A DNA stretch of 13,669 nucleotides from an uncultured Porphyromonas sp. (lineage in GTDB: Bacteria; Bacteroidota; Bacteroidia; Bacteroidales; Porphyromonadaceae), in NCBI RefSeq assembly GCF_934359325.1, contig NZ_CAKRLH010000024.1:1-13669 (forward strand), written 5' to 3'. Position 1 is the stretch's first letter. Every line of letters begins with the position of its first letter. A program made the position numbers and the translations under genes. Positions 1-7,678 of this stretch are shown piece after piece. The notes under the pieces are model-generated. The model did not search any database. It worked only from the letters and a program-made list of their open reading frames with translations, and was not told where the DNA came from.

Positions 1-878
1 AGAAACTCAGCAGCAGCAGTAGGTGTCTTGACGGACGTATTGGCGACATGATCTGCCACGGAGAAGTCCCGCTCATGGCCAATAGCAGTAATCACCGGCA
101 GGCAAAAGCAGGCAATATACTCACAGAGTCTATAGTCATCAAAGGCGGAGAGGTCTATCGGGCTGCCCCCACCACGCAGGATCACCACAGCATCGTAGGA
201 GGCTGCATGAGTATAGATCCTATCTAGCGCGCTTATCACGGTCTTCGTGGTGGTAGCACCCTGCATCGTAGCCGGATATAGATCGAAGTGGAAGAGTCCA
301 GCAAGGGCGCTCCTCCGCATCTGATCACGGAAGTCGCCCCACCCTGCTGCCGTCTCAGAGGAGATGACGGCTATCCTCTGGGTAAGTGTGGGGAGTGTGC
401 ACTGCTCCTTATTAAGATTCAGGATCCCATTCTCCTTCAGCTTCTGGATGGTCTCCCGACGGATGCGCTCCAGATTGCCCAATGTGTGATTGGGGTCTAT
501 GTCCTGGATATTTAGCGAAAAACCATACTGCTCATGGAAGGTAACGCTCACTGTCATCAGCAGCTCCATACCTACCTGAGGGTAACCGCCCGTAACATCG
601 CAGAAGCGCTGCATCACACTTCTGGCGGTACCTGACCACATAGTGGCTCGTGTGGAGGCTACTTTTCGTCCACTTTTGTTCGTTTCTGTCAGCTCGAGAT
701 AGACGTGCCCGGAGGAGGCATTTGAGTTGATACTCGCCACCTCTGCGACTATCCTATAGTACCCGTTGAAGCTTGCCTCGAGAGCGCGGCGTACACTTCC
801 GAGCAGCTCGCTCAGCCTGTAGGCCTTTATCTCATGATCGTCCTCAAAGAGGCTGATCCTCGATGCTCCCACGCTCAT
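1..878 (-). CDS. xseA: Exodeoxyribonuclease VII large subunit (C-terminus beyond window)
   Basis: This is the large, catalytic subunit of exonuclease VII, which with the small XseB subunit degrades single-stranded DNA to oligonucleotides in the cytoplasm. The first 292 residues are visible; the rest, probably 100 or more by family length, lies beyond position 1. Residues about 20-125 form the N-terminal OB-fold nucleic-acid-binding region (GHVYLELTE at 57-65). The catalytic domain then begins, with RIAVISSETAAGWGDF at 168-183, the glycine-rich VVILRGGGS at 231-239, DLSAFDDYRL at 242-251, and the hallmark PVITAIGHERDFSVADHVAN at 261-280. All of these are well conserved in the family. The ATG at 878 is preceded six bases upstream by AAGGAG, which overlaps the rdgB stop codon, so the two genes are probably co-transcribed and coupled. 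xseB would be expected further left but cannot be seen. Confidence 0.97.
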   Translation of the reverse strand, partial: MSVGASRISLFEDDHEIKAYRLSELLGSVRRALEASFNGYYRIVAEVASINSNASSGHVYLELTETNKSGRKVASTRATMWSGTARSVMQRFCDVTGGYPQVGMELLMTVSVTFHEQYGFSLNIQDIDPNHTLGNLERIRRETIQKLKENGILNLNKEQCTLPTLTQRIAVISSETAAGWGDFRDQMRRSALAGLFHFDLYPATMQGATTTKTVISALDRIYTHAASYDAVVILRGGGSPIDLSAFDDYRLCEYIACFCLPVITAIGHERDFSVADHVANTSVKTPTAAAEF

Positions 879-884
879 AGGTAA

Positions 885-890
885 CTCCTT
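885..890 (-). promoter_or_regulatory. Shine-Dalgarno site of xseA overlapping the rdgB stop
   Basis: On the minus strand the sequence reads TAAGGAGTTACCTATG. TAA is the rdgB stop, AAGGAG is a full Shine-Dalgarno match, and the ATG follows after six bases. Strong Shine-Dalgarno sites are uncommon in Bacteroidetes, so this one supports the chosen xseA start. It also suggests that ribosomes finishing rdgB help to open the xseA start. Confidence 0.6.
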
Positions 891-1494
891 ATCCGTGCAG
901 TGACCTAAGGAAGCAGATCAGAGCCTCCACCGCTCTGCCTCGATGGCTGATACGATTCTTCTCCTCCTCGCTTATCTGTGCAAAGGTGCAGTCATAGCCC
1001 TCGGGCTGAAAGATCGGATCATAGCCAAATCCGCCCTCTCCTCGAGGCTGCTCGGTGATAGAACCCCTGACCTGCCCCTCAAAGGTGTGGACTTTATCGT
1101 CTAAGATCAGAGTGATTACGGTCTTAAAGACTGCACTCCTGTCTTCGACGCCATCCAGCTCGTGGAGGAGCTTACGGATGTTGTCGGCAGGTCGGCAGGC
1201 CGGTCCTGCATAGCGAGCTGAGTAGACCCCGGGTCTCCCTCCCAGAGAGGTGACCTCCAGCCCGGTGTCGTCTGCGAAGCAATCCGTGTGATGCCGCCGG
1301 TGACACGTCTCAGCCTTCAGCCGAGAGTTCTCCATCAGAGTCTCCCCCGTCTCCTCTATCACGAGGTCGTCGCCGATCTCGTGAAGGGACATCACCTCAT
1401 AGGGCAAGCCCTCGGAGATAATCAGGTCTCGTATCTCTTGTGTCTTATGCTCGTTATGAGTCGCAAGGATGAGTCTACGTTTTTCGTCGTGCAT
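889..1494 (-). CDS. rdgB: RdgB/HAM1 non-canonical purine NTP pyrophosphatase (dITP/XTP)
   Basis: This cytoplasmic house-cleaning enzyme hydrolyses dITP, ITP and XTP to the monophosphate and pyrophosphate, keeping deaminated purines out of DNA and RNA. At 201 residues it has the usual family length. Family signatures are visible in order: LILATHNEHKTQEI (8-21, the substrate and phosphate-binding N-terminus), ETGETLMENSRLKA (48-61), FADDTGLEV (73-81, with the acidic metal ligands), GRPGVYSARYAG (86-97), GEGGFGYDPIF (152-162) and SHRGRA (183-188). No catalytic motif appears broken. The gene sits 11 bases after the YitT-family gene and 10 bases before xseA on the same strand, so it is probably in the same transcript. 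No Shine-Dalgarno site is obvious before its ATG, which is normal for Bacteroidetes. Confidence 0.97.
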   Translation of the reverse strand: MHDEKRRLILATHNEHKTQEIRDLIISEGLPYEVMSLHEIGDDLVIEETGETLMENSRLKAETCHRRHHTDCFADDTGLEVTSLGGRPGVYSARYAGPACRPADNIRKLLHELDGVEDRSAVFKTVITLILDDKVHTFEGQVRGSITEQPRGEGGFGYDPIFQPEGYDCTFAQISEEEKNRISHRGRAVEALICFLRSLHG

Positions 1495-1505
1495 AACGTC
1501 CGGAC

Positions 1506-2465
1506 TTATCCTTTTGTGCCTGCTGAAGTAGATGAGGTACTTAGTGCTTCCTCTTCCTGTTGCGGCTTCTTCGTAGACTTCACATAATTGACGTCAAAGC
1601 CTTCTCCATAGACCCCTCTGACCGGAGCCTCTGTAATGAATGCTCGCTCATCGATATCCTTGACGATCCTCATGATCGTAGCGGTCTGAGCACGACGAGC
1701 AATGACCATCATCACCTTCATATCCGATCCGGAGAAAGCCCCAACGCCCTTTAGCAGGGTTACGCCACGACCTGCCTCCTGGATGATAAGACGACTGATC
1801 TCTTCATACTTAGATGAGATGATAAAGAACTGAACACACTGGCGATATCCGTTAAGGAAGAAGTCAACGGACAGGTTGCACGTGATGATCTGGATGAATG
1901 AGTAGACCAGCTTATCCGGGTCCTGAAAGATAAACCATGAGATGCCCACCGTGATCACATCGATCGCCAGGAGAGCCCGCCCGATCGCCATATGCTTGTA
2001 CTTATTGATGATCGAGGCAATGATATCCGTGCCACCCGTCGAGCCTCCGCGAGCGAAGATCATCGCAAGACTAAAGCCTATTCCGATAGAACCAATGATG
2101 ACAGCCATCGCAGGGTCATCGGCAAGCATAGGGGTGTCAAAGAACTGACCGGACGCAGGGATGGAGATACCGAGTACGATGACGCTGAAGACAGTACGGA
2201 TGGAGAACTTCCACCCAAGGATGATCACCGATAGTACCACCAGGATACCATTGATGATATTGTACGGCCAACCTACATCGAAGGTCATACCTGCCTTGTC
2301 GCAGGCCCATGTGATCACCGAAGCGATACCGGATAATCCACCAGAGGTGATCTCGTGGGAGAAGATAAATCCTCGCCAGAAGAAGGTGTACAGCAGCAGG
2401 GTAAAGAAGATCAAGATATAATCCTCTACCTCCCGCCAGATCTTAGCAGACTTGCTTATGCCCAT
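1506..2465 (-). CDS. YitT family integral membrane protein with C-terminal DUF2179 domain
   Basis: This is a 319-residue inner-membrane protein of the YitT (DUF161 plus DUF2179) family, whose molecular function is not established. Hydrophobic stretches at about 15-36, 42-58, 68-85, 90-105, 119-138 and 162-180 give five to seven membrane segments. The glycine-rich repeats typical of the family are present: TSGGLSGIASV (40-50) and ARGGSTGGTDIIAS (138-151). Residues about 211-290 form the soluble DUF2179 domain (EEISRLIIQEAGRGVTLLKG, then VRGVYGEGFD), which is thought to be a ligand-sensing or regulatory module. The tail is charged and then serine/threonine-rich. The gene lies 35 bases after leuS and 11 before rdgB on the same strand. 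Its neighbours are housekeeping genes and do not reveal a role; transport or sensing of a small ligand would be a guess. Confidence 0.9.
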   Translation of the reverse strand: MGISKSAKIWREVEDYILIFFTLLLYTFFWRGFIFSHEITSGGLSGIASVITWACDKAGMTFDVGWPYNIINGILVVLSVIILGWKFSIRTVFSVIVLGISIPASGQFFDTPMLADDPAMAVIIGSIGIGFSLAMIFARGGSTGGTDIIASIINKYKHMAIGRALLAIDVITVGISWFIFQDPDKLVYSFIQIITCNLSVDFFLNGYRQCVQFFIISSKYEEISRLIIQEAGRGVTLLKGVGAFSGSDMKVMMVIARRAQTATIMRIVKDIDERAFITEAPVRGVYGEGFDVNYVKSTKKPQQEEEALSTSSTSAGTKG

Positions 2466-2500
2466 GACTTATAAGTTAAAACTATACGTGATGTATTTTG

Positions 2501-5290
2501 TTATTTCCCTAAGACTATATTGACTATCTTATGAGGAACCACGATTACCCTACCGGGCTTCTTGCCCTCAAGGTAGCGTTGTGTTTCCTCCGATGAAAGG
2601 ACTATCTCCTCTATCTCTGCCTTACTCAGATCTGCTGCGAGGTCCATGGTAAAGCGTACCTTGCCATTGAATGAGATCGGGTATGTGATGGTGGACTCCT
2701 TGAGGAAGTCCTCATTCAGCTCCGGCCATTTGGCATCGACCACGCTATCGTCGTGTCCCAGAGCATGCCATACCTCCTCCGCAAGGTGAGGAGCAAAGGG
2801 AGAGAGCATGACGATGAAGTCTTGTAATAGCTCCTTGGACGTACACTTCTGACTCGCGAGCTCATTGGCACAGACCATCATGGCACTCACGCAGGTATTA
2901 AAGGAGTAGGACTCGATGCCTTGAGTCACCTTCTTAAGTGCGGTATGTAGAGACTTCAGCGAGTCCTTCGACGGCTTGTCGTCCGTCACCTTTAGCTCCC
3001 CTTCGTCATCGAAGAAGAAGCCATAGACTCGCCTCAAGAATCGGAATGCACCATCGATGCCATTGGTATCCCACGGTTTTGACTGTTCTATAGGTCCAAG
3101 GAACATCTCATACACCCTCAGCGTGTCAGCACCGTATTGCTCGATGATATCATCAGGGTTGACGACGTTAAGGTAAGACTTGCTCATCTTCTCCACCGCA
3201 TTGCCGCAGATATAGGTGCCGTCGTCCTCCAGGATGAACTCAGCATCCTCCAGCTCGAGCTGAGATGCCTTAAACGCCTCGAGATCCAGTCGGTCGTTGT
3301 GGACCATATTAACGGACACGTGTATTGGCTGTACCTCGTGGTCCCCAATCTTACCCAGTGAGACGAAGGTATTGGTCCCAATAACTCTGTAAGCAAAGCT
3401 GGATCGCCCCTGGATCATTCCCTGATTGATCAGCTTGCGGAAGGGCTCGTCCTCACAGACGTAACCGAGGTCGTAGAGGAACTTATTCCAGAAACGACTA
3501 TATATCAAGTGTCCCGTAGCATGCTCGGTGCCGCCCACATAGACATCCACACTTCTCCAATAGTTGTTTGCTTCCTTGCTGACAAGAGCCTCACGGTTGT
3601 GCGGATCCATATAGCGGAGATAGTATGCAGAGCTACCCGCAAATCCGGGCATCGTACAAAGCTCGAGAGGGTATCCCTCCTTCGTACACCAGTTCTTTGC
3701 TCGACCGAGAGGTGGCTCACCGGTCTCTGTGGGCAGGTACTTATCTACCTCCGGGAGCTTAAGCGGCAGGTCAGACTCGTCCAAGGCGTAAGGTATACCG
3801 TCCTTGTAGTAGATCGGAATGGGCTCACCCCAGTACCTCTGTCTGCTGAAGATCGCATCTCTGAGACGATAATTGACTCTCTTACGGCCAAGCTTGTGCT
3901 CATCGACATAATCTCTCATAGCACCGATCGCCTCATCGACACTCATTCCATCGAGGAAGCCGGAGTTGATCATCGTCCCCTCATGGCTATCGATTGACTC
4001 CTCCCAGGTCGATGGGTCACTAACCTCAGTGCCATTTGCCTTGACCACCTGAATGATAGGTAGAGAGAAATGCTTTGCGAAAGCAAAGTCCCTGGAGTCG
4101 TGCGCGGGGACAGCCATCACGGCTCCTGTACCATATCCGATAAGGACGTAGTCGCTGATCCAGATCGGTATCTCAGCTCCTGTGATGGGATGAATCGCAT
4201 AGCTACCCGAGAAGACTCCGGAGACGGAGTGATCCATCATACGCTCTCGCTCGGATCTCCTTTTGGTTCGCTCTAGGTAAGCATCGACTGCCTCTCTCTG
4301 CTCGGCAGTAGTCACCTCGTCCACCAGAGGGCTCTCCGGAGCGAGTACCATAAAGGTTATTCCGTACAGGGTATCCGCACGGGTGGTGAAGACCGTGATC
4401 GTCTCCTTACTGTCGGGAAGGTGAAAAACGATCTCCGCCCCCTCAGATCGACCGATCCAGTTACGCTGAGTCTCCTTGATAGATGGTGTCCAGTCTATAT
4501 TCTCCAGCCCGGAGAGCAGTCTCTCGGCATACGCAGAGACACGCAGACACCACTGCTTCATGATCTTTTGCTCTACAGGATGACCTCCACGTACAGACAG
4601 CCCCTCGCTTACTTCATCATTGGCGAGCACAGTCCCCAGAGCAGGACACCAATTGACCATCGTCTCGCCACGGTATGCAAGGCGATAATTCATCAGCACC
4701 TCTTGCTGCTTGCGTTCATCCCACTCCTGCCATTCGTCAGCGGTAAATGTCAGCTCCTCAGATCCAACAGCATGGATCCCTTCCGTCCCCTGCTTAGCGA
4801 AGTGGTCGGCCAGAGCGGAGATAGGCTGAGCCTTATCCAGCTGCGTGTCGTAGTAGGAGTGAAACATCTGTATGAACGCCCACTGAGTCCACTTGTAGTA
4901 CTCCGGATCACAGGTCATAACCATACGGCTCCAGTCGTAAGAGAAGCCGATGTTATCCAGCTGTTTGCGGTACCGGTCGGTATTGATCTTAGTGGTAAGG
5001 GCGGGATGCTGTCCTGTCTGTATGGCGTACTGCTCTGCAGGGAGTCCATAAGCATCGTACCCCATGGGATGTAGGACGTTGAAGCCACAGAGCCGCTTGT
5101 ATCTGCTGAGGATGTCAGAGGCGATATATCCCAGAGGATGACCCACATGAAGTCCTGCTCCCGAGGGATAGGGAAACATATCCAGACAGTAAAACTTCTC
5201 CTTAGACGGATCCTCGTCTACCTTATATACTTCATGGTCACGCCACCAGGCCTGCCATTTCTTCTCGATCTCAGTGTAGTTGTAAGACAT
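2501..5290 (-). CDS. leuS: Leucyl-tRNA synthetase (leucine--tRNA ligase)
   Basis: This class I aminoacyl-tRNA synthetase charges tRNA-Leu with leucine in the cytoplasm. At 929 residues it has the length of Bacteroidetes LeuRS. The HIGH signature is HVGH at 48-51, within [17 protein letters not shown]. Next come [17 protein letters not shown] and [10 protein letters not shown], then the CP1 editing domain with [12 protein letters not shown] and [19 protein letters not shown], which clears misacylated tRNA. The zinc-region/leucine-specific insertion follows, and then the KMSKS loop at 701-705 ([15 protein letters not shown]). The C-terminus holds the anticodon-binding helical domain and the small C-terminal tRNA-binding domain ending NIVLGK. 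The region between [13 protein letters not shown] and KMSKS is long, which I recall as normal in Bacteroidetes. A candidate promoter lies just upstream, and the yitT-like, rdgB and xseA genes follow closely. Confidence 0.99.
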   Translation of the reverse strand: MSYNYTEIEKKWQAWWRDHEVYKVDEDPSKEKFYCLDMFPYPSGAGLHVGHPLGYIASDILSRYKRLCGFNVLHPMGYDAYGLPAEQYAIQTGQHPALTTKINTDRYRKQLDNIGFSYDWSRMVMTCDPEYYKWTQWAFIQMFHSYYDTQLDKAQPISALADHFAKQGTEGIHAVGSEELTFTADEWQEWDERKQQEVLMNYRLAYRGETMVNWCPALGTVLANDEVSEGLSVRGGHPVEQKIMKQWCLRVSAYAERLLSGLENIDWTPSIKETQRNWIGRSEGAEIVFHLPDSKETITVFTTRADTLYGITFMVLAPESPLVDEVTTAEQREAVDAYLERTKRRSERERMMDHSVSGVFSGSYAIHPITGAEIPIWISDYVLIGYGTGAVMAVPAHDSRDFAFAKHFSLPIIQVVKANGTEVSDPSTWEESIDSHEGTMINSGFLDGMSVDEAIGAMRDYVDEHKLGRKRVNYRLRDAIFSRQRYWGEPIPIYYKDGIPYALDESDLPLKLPEVDKYLPTETGEPPLGRAKNWCTKEGYPLELCTMPGFAGSSAYYLRYMDPHNREALVSKEANNYWRSVDVYVGGTEHATGHLIYSRFWNKFLYDLGYVCEDEPFRKLINQGMIQGRSSFAYRVIGTNTFVSLGKIGDHEVQPIHVSVNMVHNDRLDLEAFKASQLELEDAEFILEDDGTYICGNAVEKMSKSYLNVVNPDDIIEQYGADTLRVYEMFLGPIEQSKPWDTNGIDGAFRFLRRVYGFFFDDEGELKVTDDKPSKDSLKSLHTALKKVTQGIESYSFNTCVSAMMVCANELASQKCTSKELLQDFIVMLSPFAPHLAEEVWHALGHDDSVVDAKWPELNEDFLKESTITYPISFNGKVRFTMDLAADLSKAEIEEIVLSSEETQRYLEGKKPGRVIVVPHKIVNIVLGK

Positions 5291-5331
5291 GAGTACTACT
5301 TACTTTGTCAGACTGACTTAGCTATCAAGCG

Positions 5332-5339
5332 CAAAAATA
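5332..5339 (-). promoter_or_regulatory. Candidate -7 element of the leuS promoter
   Basis: The 132-bp gap between pyrD and leuS reads TATTTTTG on the minus strand here, a full match to the Bacteroidetes -7 consensus TANNTTTG. Transcription would begin near 5325 and leave a leader of about 35 bases before the leuS ATG. There is no clear -33 TTTG at the expected distance, only AATTCTG. A short palindrome, GTCAGTCTGAC on the minus strand (5307-5317), lies in the proposed leader. I saw no convincing terminator after pyrD, so leuS may also be reached by read-through. Confidence 0.4.
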
Positions 5340-5422
5340 CCAAAAAAACGATAACTCTGCTTCACAGAATTACCTGTTTTTCCCTCCTCTCTGAAGTTTT
5401 TGCAGACTCAGACAGTACCGAA

Positions 5423-6346
5423 CTAATCAGTGATCAATGCGCCCACCATCTCACTGACCGAAGAGAAGTGATGTCTGGTCATGTAGTCGTCGATACCCTC
5501 GATCACCTTTAGGGGGGACAATGGATCCACAAAGTTTTGAGTCCCAATCTGCACTGCGGAAGCACCACAGAGAATAAACTCGATCGCATCCGTCCAGTCG
5601 CAGATCCCCCCAATACCTATCAGCGGCACATCAACAGCCTGAGACACCTGCCAGACCATCCTAAGAGCTATAGGCTTCACTGCCGGTCCGGAGAGTCCAC
5701 CCGTGATCGTAGAGATCTTAGGGCGTCTTCGCTCAGCATCGACAGCCATTGCCATAAGCGTATTGATCAGAGACAGTGCGTCTGCCCCCGCATCTACAGC
5801 TGCTCTGGCAATATCAACAATGCTGGTCACATTAGGAGTAAGCTTCACGATAAGTGTCTTGTGGAAGACTTGTCGTACGGCTCGTACTATCTCCCCGGTC
5901 CCCTCGCAAGATACGCCGTAGAGCATCCCCCCGTCTCTGACATTGGGGCAGGAGATATTGAGTTCTATGGCATGTACCCGGTCGAGGTCGTTGAGCGCCT
6001 CAGCCACCTGCACGTAGGAGTCAATGGTCGATCCGCTGACGTTAGGGATGATCTCCGTCCCCAGCTGATTTGCCTCAGGATAGATGTGGTTGATCCAGTA
6101 GTCCAGCCCTTTATTCTGCAGACCCACGGCATTGATCATACCGGATGGGGTCTCAGCCATACGAGGCTTCGGATTACCCTGTCGAGGCTCCAGAGTCACG
6201 GCCTTGGCAAAGATCCCTCCCAGCTGAGATACATCATAGATCTGATTCATCAGCACGCCGTCCCCAAAGGTTCCGGAGGCGGTCGTGACAGGATTCTTCA
6301 GCGTCAGATCACCTATCCGAGTCGTGAGGTCATTCATCGTTTTCAT
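5423..6346 (-). CDS. pyrD: Dihydroorotate dehydrogenase B, catalytic subunit (class 1B)
   Basis: This is the FMN-binding catalytic subunit of the NAD-dependent dihydroorotate dehydrogenase. It oxidises dihydroorotate to orotate in pyrimidine synthesis and passes the electrons to PyrK. The protein has 307 residues from this start, typical of class 1B. Key motifs are NPVTTASGTFGDG (18-30), AKAVTLEPRQGNPKPR (47-62), NAVGLQNKGLD (72-82), LNISCPNVRDGG (129-140, with Cys133 as the class 1 catalytic base), KLTPNVT (168-174, FMN-contacting lysine) and GIGGI near the C-terminus. The chosen ATG overlaps the pyrK stop as ATGA. An ATG two codons earlier (6352) and one three codons later (6337, closest to the length I recall for relatives) are also possible. 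The overlap couples its translation to pyrK, as expected for a fixed-ratio complex. Confidence 0.97.
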   Translation of the reverse strand: MKTMNDLTTRIGDLTLKNPVTTASGTFGDGVLMNQIYDVSQLGGIFAKAVTLEPRQGNPKPRMAETPSGMINAVGLQNKGLDYWINHIYPEANQLGTEIIPNVSGSTIDSYVQVAEALNDLDRVHAIELNISCPNVRDGGMLYGVSCEGTGEIVRAVRQVFHKTLIVKLTPNVTSIVDIARAAVDAGADALSLINTLMAMAVDAERRRPKISTITGGLSGPAVKPIALRMVWQVSQAVDVPLIGIGGICDWTDAIEFILCGASAVQIGTQNFVDPLSPLKVIEGIDDYMTRHHFSSVSEMVGALITD

Positions 6347-7104
6347 TGCCATAATAGATCCTTAGTATTAAAAACCGGTCCCTCTGTGCAGACACACACA
6401 TTCCCTCGCACGGTTGGCTCTACGCAGCACAAGCAGATCCCTATGCCACAGGCCATCATATTCTCCAGGGACACCTCGCATCGGATCTTCCGCTCACGTG
6501 CGAGTGAGGCCACTGCCTTCATCATGGGTGTGGGACCACAGCAATAGATATCTGAGGGTGTGCCCTGCGACCAGACGGAGTGATCAGTCACAAATCCTAT
6601 CTCGCCCAGACTTCCGTCCTCAGTAGTAATAAGGAGCTTCCCCAGTTCCTCAAAGGGCTTCAGGTCAGGAAACGCAGTCTCAGACCGTGCACCAAGGAGG
6701 AAACAGGGTCTATGCCCCTCCTCCCTGAGGTGGCGCCCCATCGTCAGTAGTGGGGCAATACCGACTCCGCCGCCTACGAGGAGGATTTGCTCACCGGTCG
6801 GATCACTAAATCTGTTGCCTAGGGGTCCCAGTACCTCCACCTTGGTTCCTATGGGAGCAGTACTCAGGTACTTTGTAGCCTTTCCTGCCACCTGTATCAG
6901 CAGATCTAGGTGATGCTCACTGCCTCCGTAGATGGATATGGGGCGCCTCAGTAGCACCTCTGGAGCATGGATCCGTAGCTGAACGAACTGCCCAGGTGCA
7001 AACGAGGGCACGCTTTCACCAGGATTGATCGGCTCCAGTCTGATGCAATAGAGCGTCTCGCTAAAGTGGCGTATGCCCTTGACCGACATACATAGATCTT
7101 TCAT
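6343..7104 (-). CDS. pyrK: Dihydroorotate dehydrogenase B, electron transfer subunit (FAD/2Fe-2S)
   Basis: PyrK pairs with class 1B PyrD and carries electrons through a 2Fe-2S cluster and FAD to NAD+. It belongs to the ferredoxin-NADP reductase superfamily. From this start it has 253 residues, the usual size. Visible elements are APGQFVQLRI (36-45), the FAD-binding RRPIS (54-58), the NAD-site glycine loop LVGGGVGIAPL (109-119), YCCGPTPMMKAV (187-198), and the cluster ligands Cys219, Cys224, Cys227 and Cys239 in CGIGICLCC...VCTEGPVF with the expected 4-2-11 spacing. The reading frame stays open to an ATG at 7149. That start would lie only five bases after a strong -7 promoter match, so a later ATG (7113 or 7104) is more likely. 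The 7104 start also gives the N-terminus most like other PyrK proteins. Confidence 0.95.
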   Translation of the reverse strand: MKDLCMSVKGIRHFSETLYCIRLEPINPGESVPSFAPGQFVQLRIHAPEVLLRRPISIYGGSEHHLDLLIQVAGKATKYLSTAPIGTKVEVLGPLGNRFSDPTGEQILLVGGGVGIAPLLTMGRHLREEGHRPCFLLGARSETAFPDLKPFEELGKLLITTEDGSLGEIGFVTDHSVWSQGTPSDIYCCGPTPMMKAVASLARERKIRCEVSLENMMACGIGICLCCVEPTVRGNVCVCTEGPVFNTKDLLWQ

Positions 7105-7154
7105 CTGTCGCATAATCTTTTGAGCACCTCTCCCCCTATACTGACTCATTCATC

Positions 7155-7187
7155 CAAAAGTACGATTAAAAAGTCGATCCCCCACAA
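7155..7187 (-). promoter_or_regulatory. Candidate pyrKD promoter (-33 TTG and -7 TACTTTTG)
   Basis: On the minus strand TACTTTTG (7162-7155) matches TANNTTTG fully. A TTG at 7187-7185, preceded by TGC, lies 22 bases upstream, close to the spacing expected of Bacteroidetes promoters. Transcription would start near 7148. If so, the ATG at 7149 is not translated and the leader to the ATG at 7104 is about 44 bases. I saw no attenuator or PyrR-like hairpin in that short leader. Confidence 0.45.
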
Positions 7188-7213
7188 GCACCACCCTCTC
7201 AAGAGTAGAGAAT

Positions 7214-7283
7214 GTATGTATGGAAATGTGTTAAACCTGCCACGTACATATATTATTGAACATAAATACATTTACATACATAT
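7214..7283. repeat. Imperfect inverted repeat, 16-base arms
   Basis: The left arm 7214-7229 (GTATGTATGGAAATGT) and the right arm 7268-7283 (ACATTTACATACATAT) are complementary at 14 of 16 positions, with a 38-base centre. The right arm directly abuts the GC-rich hairpin that begins at 7284. The arms are AT-rich, so some of the match could be chance. A protein-binding site pair or one end of a small repeat element are both possible. Confidence 0.4.
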
Positions 7284-7331
7284 GGCGCCTTGATGCTTTC
7301 ATCGAGACGTCATCGTCTCGCGCATCGCGCC
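7284..7331. repeat. Nested GC-rich hairpin of unknown role
   Basis: The inner stem is a perfect 7-bp CGAGACG/CGTCTCG (7303-7309 with 7314-7320) closed by a TCAT loop. Around it GATGC (7292-7296) pairs with GCATC (7322-7326), and GGCGC (7284-7288) pairs with GCGCC (7327-7331). A CTT bulge and a six-base interior bulge lie on the left side. In total 17 Watson-Crick pairs fit in 48 bases. No run of T follows on either strand, so it is not a normal intrinsic terminator. A REP-like dispersed palindrome, a structured small RNA or a MITE fragment would all fit; the sequence alone does not decide. Confidence 0.55.
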
Positions 7332-7460
7332 GTGGAACAATCGCGAACACAGGAGAACGTCGAGTGATACTGAAATACAGAACAGACTAAGTATTGTATA
7401 CCATTAACTTACGTCCATTTGTTTAGATTTTATTTAGCCAACGAGCCTCCTATTTACATC

Positions 7461-7610
7461 TAATCCGGATGACTAACATTGGTTTAGACCATTATGCCTA
7501 TTGCAAACCAATAGATTAGGATTCCTTATGTAGAATAAGTTCTAACCATCACCAGCTTCTCCGGATGCGAAATAGATTCATTTGAACCTTTCTTCACCGT
7601 TAATCCGGAT
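7461..7610. repeat. Pair of TAATCCGGAT direct repeats 140 bp apart
   Basis: TAATCCGGAT occurs at 7461-7470 and again at 7601-7610. Each copy lies next to an ATTTACAT (7452-7459 before the first, 7611-7618 after the second). A shorter CTCCGGATG is found at 7559-7567. The core TCCGGA is itself a palindrome. The second copy lies just upstream of the candidate promoter of the HTH gene, so a regulator site is possible. Confidence 0.3.
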
Positions 7611-7619
7611 ATTTACATA

Positions 7620-7627
7620 TATATTTG
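7620..7627 (+). promoter_or_regulatory. Candidate -7 element of the HTH gene promoter
   Basis: TATATTTG is a full match to the Bacteroidetes -7 consensus. Transcription would begin near 7634 and leave a leader of about 45 bases before the ATG at 7679. No clear -33 TTTG is seen at the expected distance. This placement argues against a translation start at the TTG at 7625, which would lie inside the promoter. Confidence 0.4.
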
Positions 7628-7643
7628 TATCGAGATATTATTT

Positions 7644-7666
7644 ATGTACATCTGATATACGTATAT
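7644..7666. promoter_or_regulatory. Two adjacent perfect palindromes in the HTH gene leader
   Basis: ATGTACAT (7644-7651) and ATATACGTATAT (7655-7666) are perfect palindromes separated by three bases. They lie just downstream of the proposed transcription start of the HTH gene. Cro/CI-type repressors often bind such sites to control their own gene, so an autoregulatory operator is a reasonable inference. In such AT-rich sequence, chance remains possible. Confidence 0.3.
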
Positions 7667-7678
7667 GTGCGTTTATAT

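Larger units (their letters stand above)
7105..7678. other. AT-rich divergent intergenic region between pyrK and the HTH gene
   Basis: About 570 bases hold no convincing gene. The stretch is clearly richer in A+T than the flanking genes, apart from a GC-rich hairpin at 7284-7331. It contains candidate promoters facing both ways, a long inverted repeat (7214-7283), a nested hairpin, the motif ATTTACAT three times (7270, 7452, 7611), TAATCCGGAT twice (7461, 7601), and an 8-bp inverted repeat ATTGGTTT/AAACCAAT (7478-7485 and 7505-7512). The only short open frames are 15 codons from 7213 and 24 codons from 7293. Neither resembles a protein I recognise. The region could hold a small RNA or regulatory sites for both flanking genes. 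Confidence 0.6.

Noticed and set aside
4421..5074. 217-codon open frame on the plus strand opposite leuS
   Set aside because: It is antisense to the conserved catalytic region of leuS and resembles no family.
5537..6547. 336-codon open frame on the plus strand opposite pyrD and pyrK
   Set aside because: It lies antisense to two clearly conserved genes and its product is low-complexity, rich in His, Arg and Ser, with no recognisable domain. It is a shadow frame.
7293..7367. 24-codon open frame spanning the hairpin
   Set aside because: It is arginine-rich with no ribosome site or family resemblance, and the base pairing explains the sequence better than coding does.
7625..7678. Translation start of the HTH gene at the TTG at 7625
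   Set aside because: The extra residues are tyrosine/valine/isoleucine-rich translation of AT-rich DNA, and the TTG lies inside a candidate -7 element.
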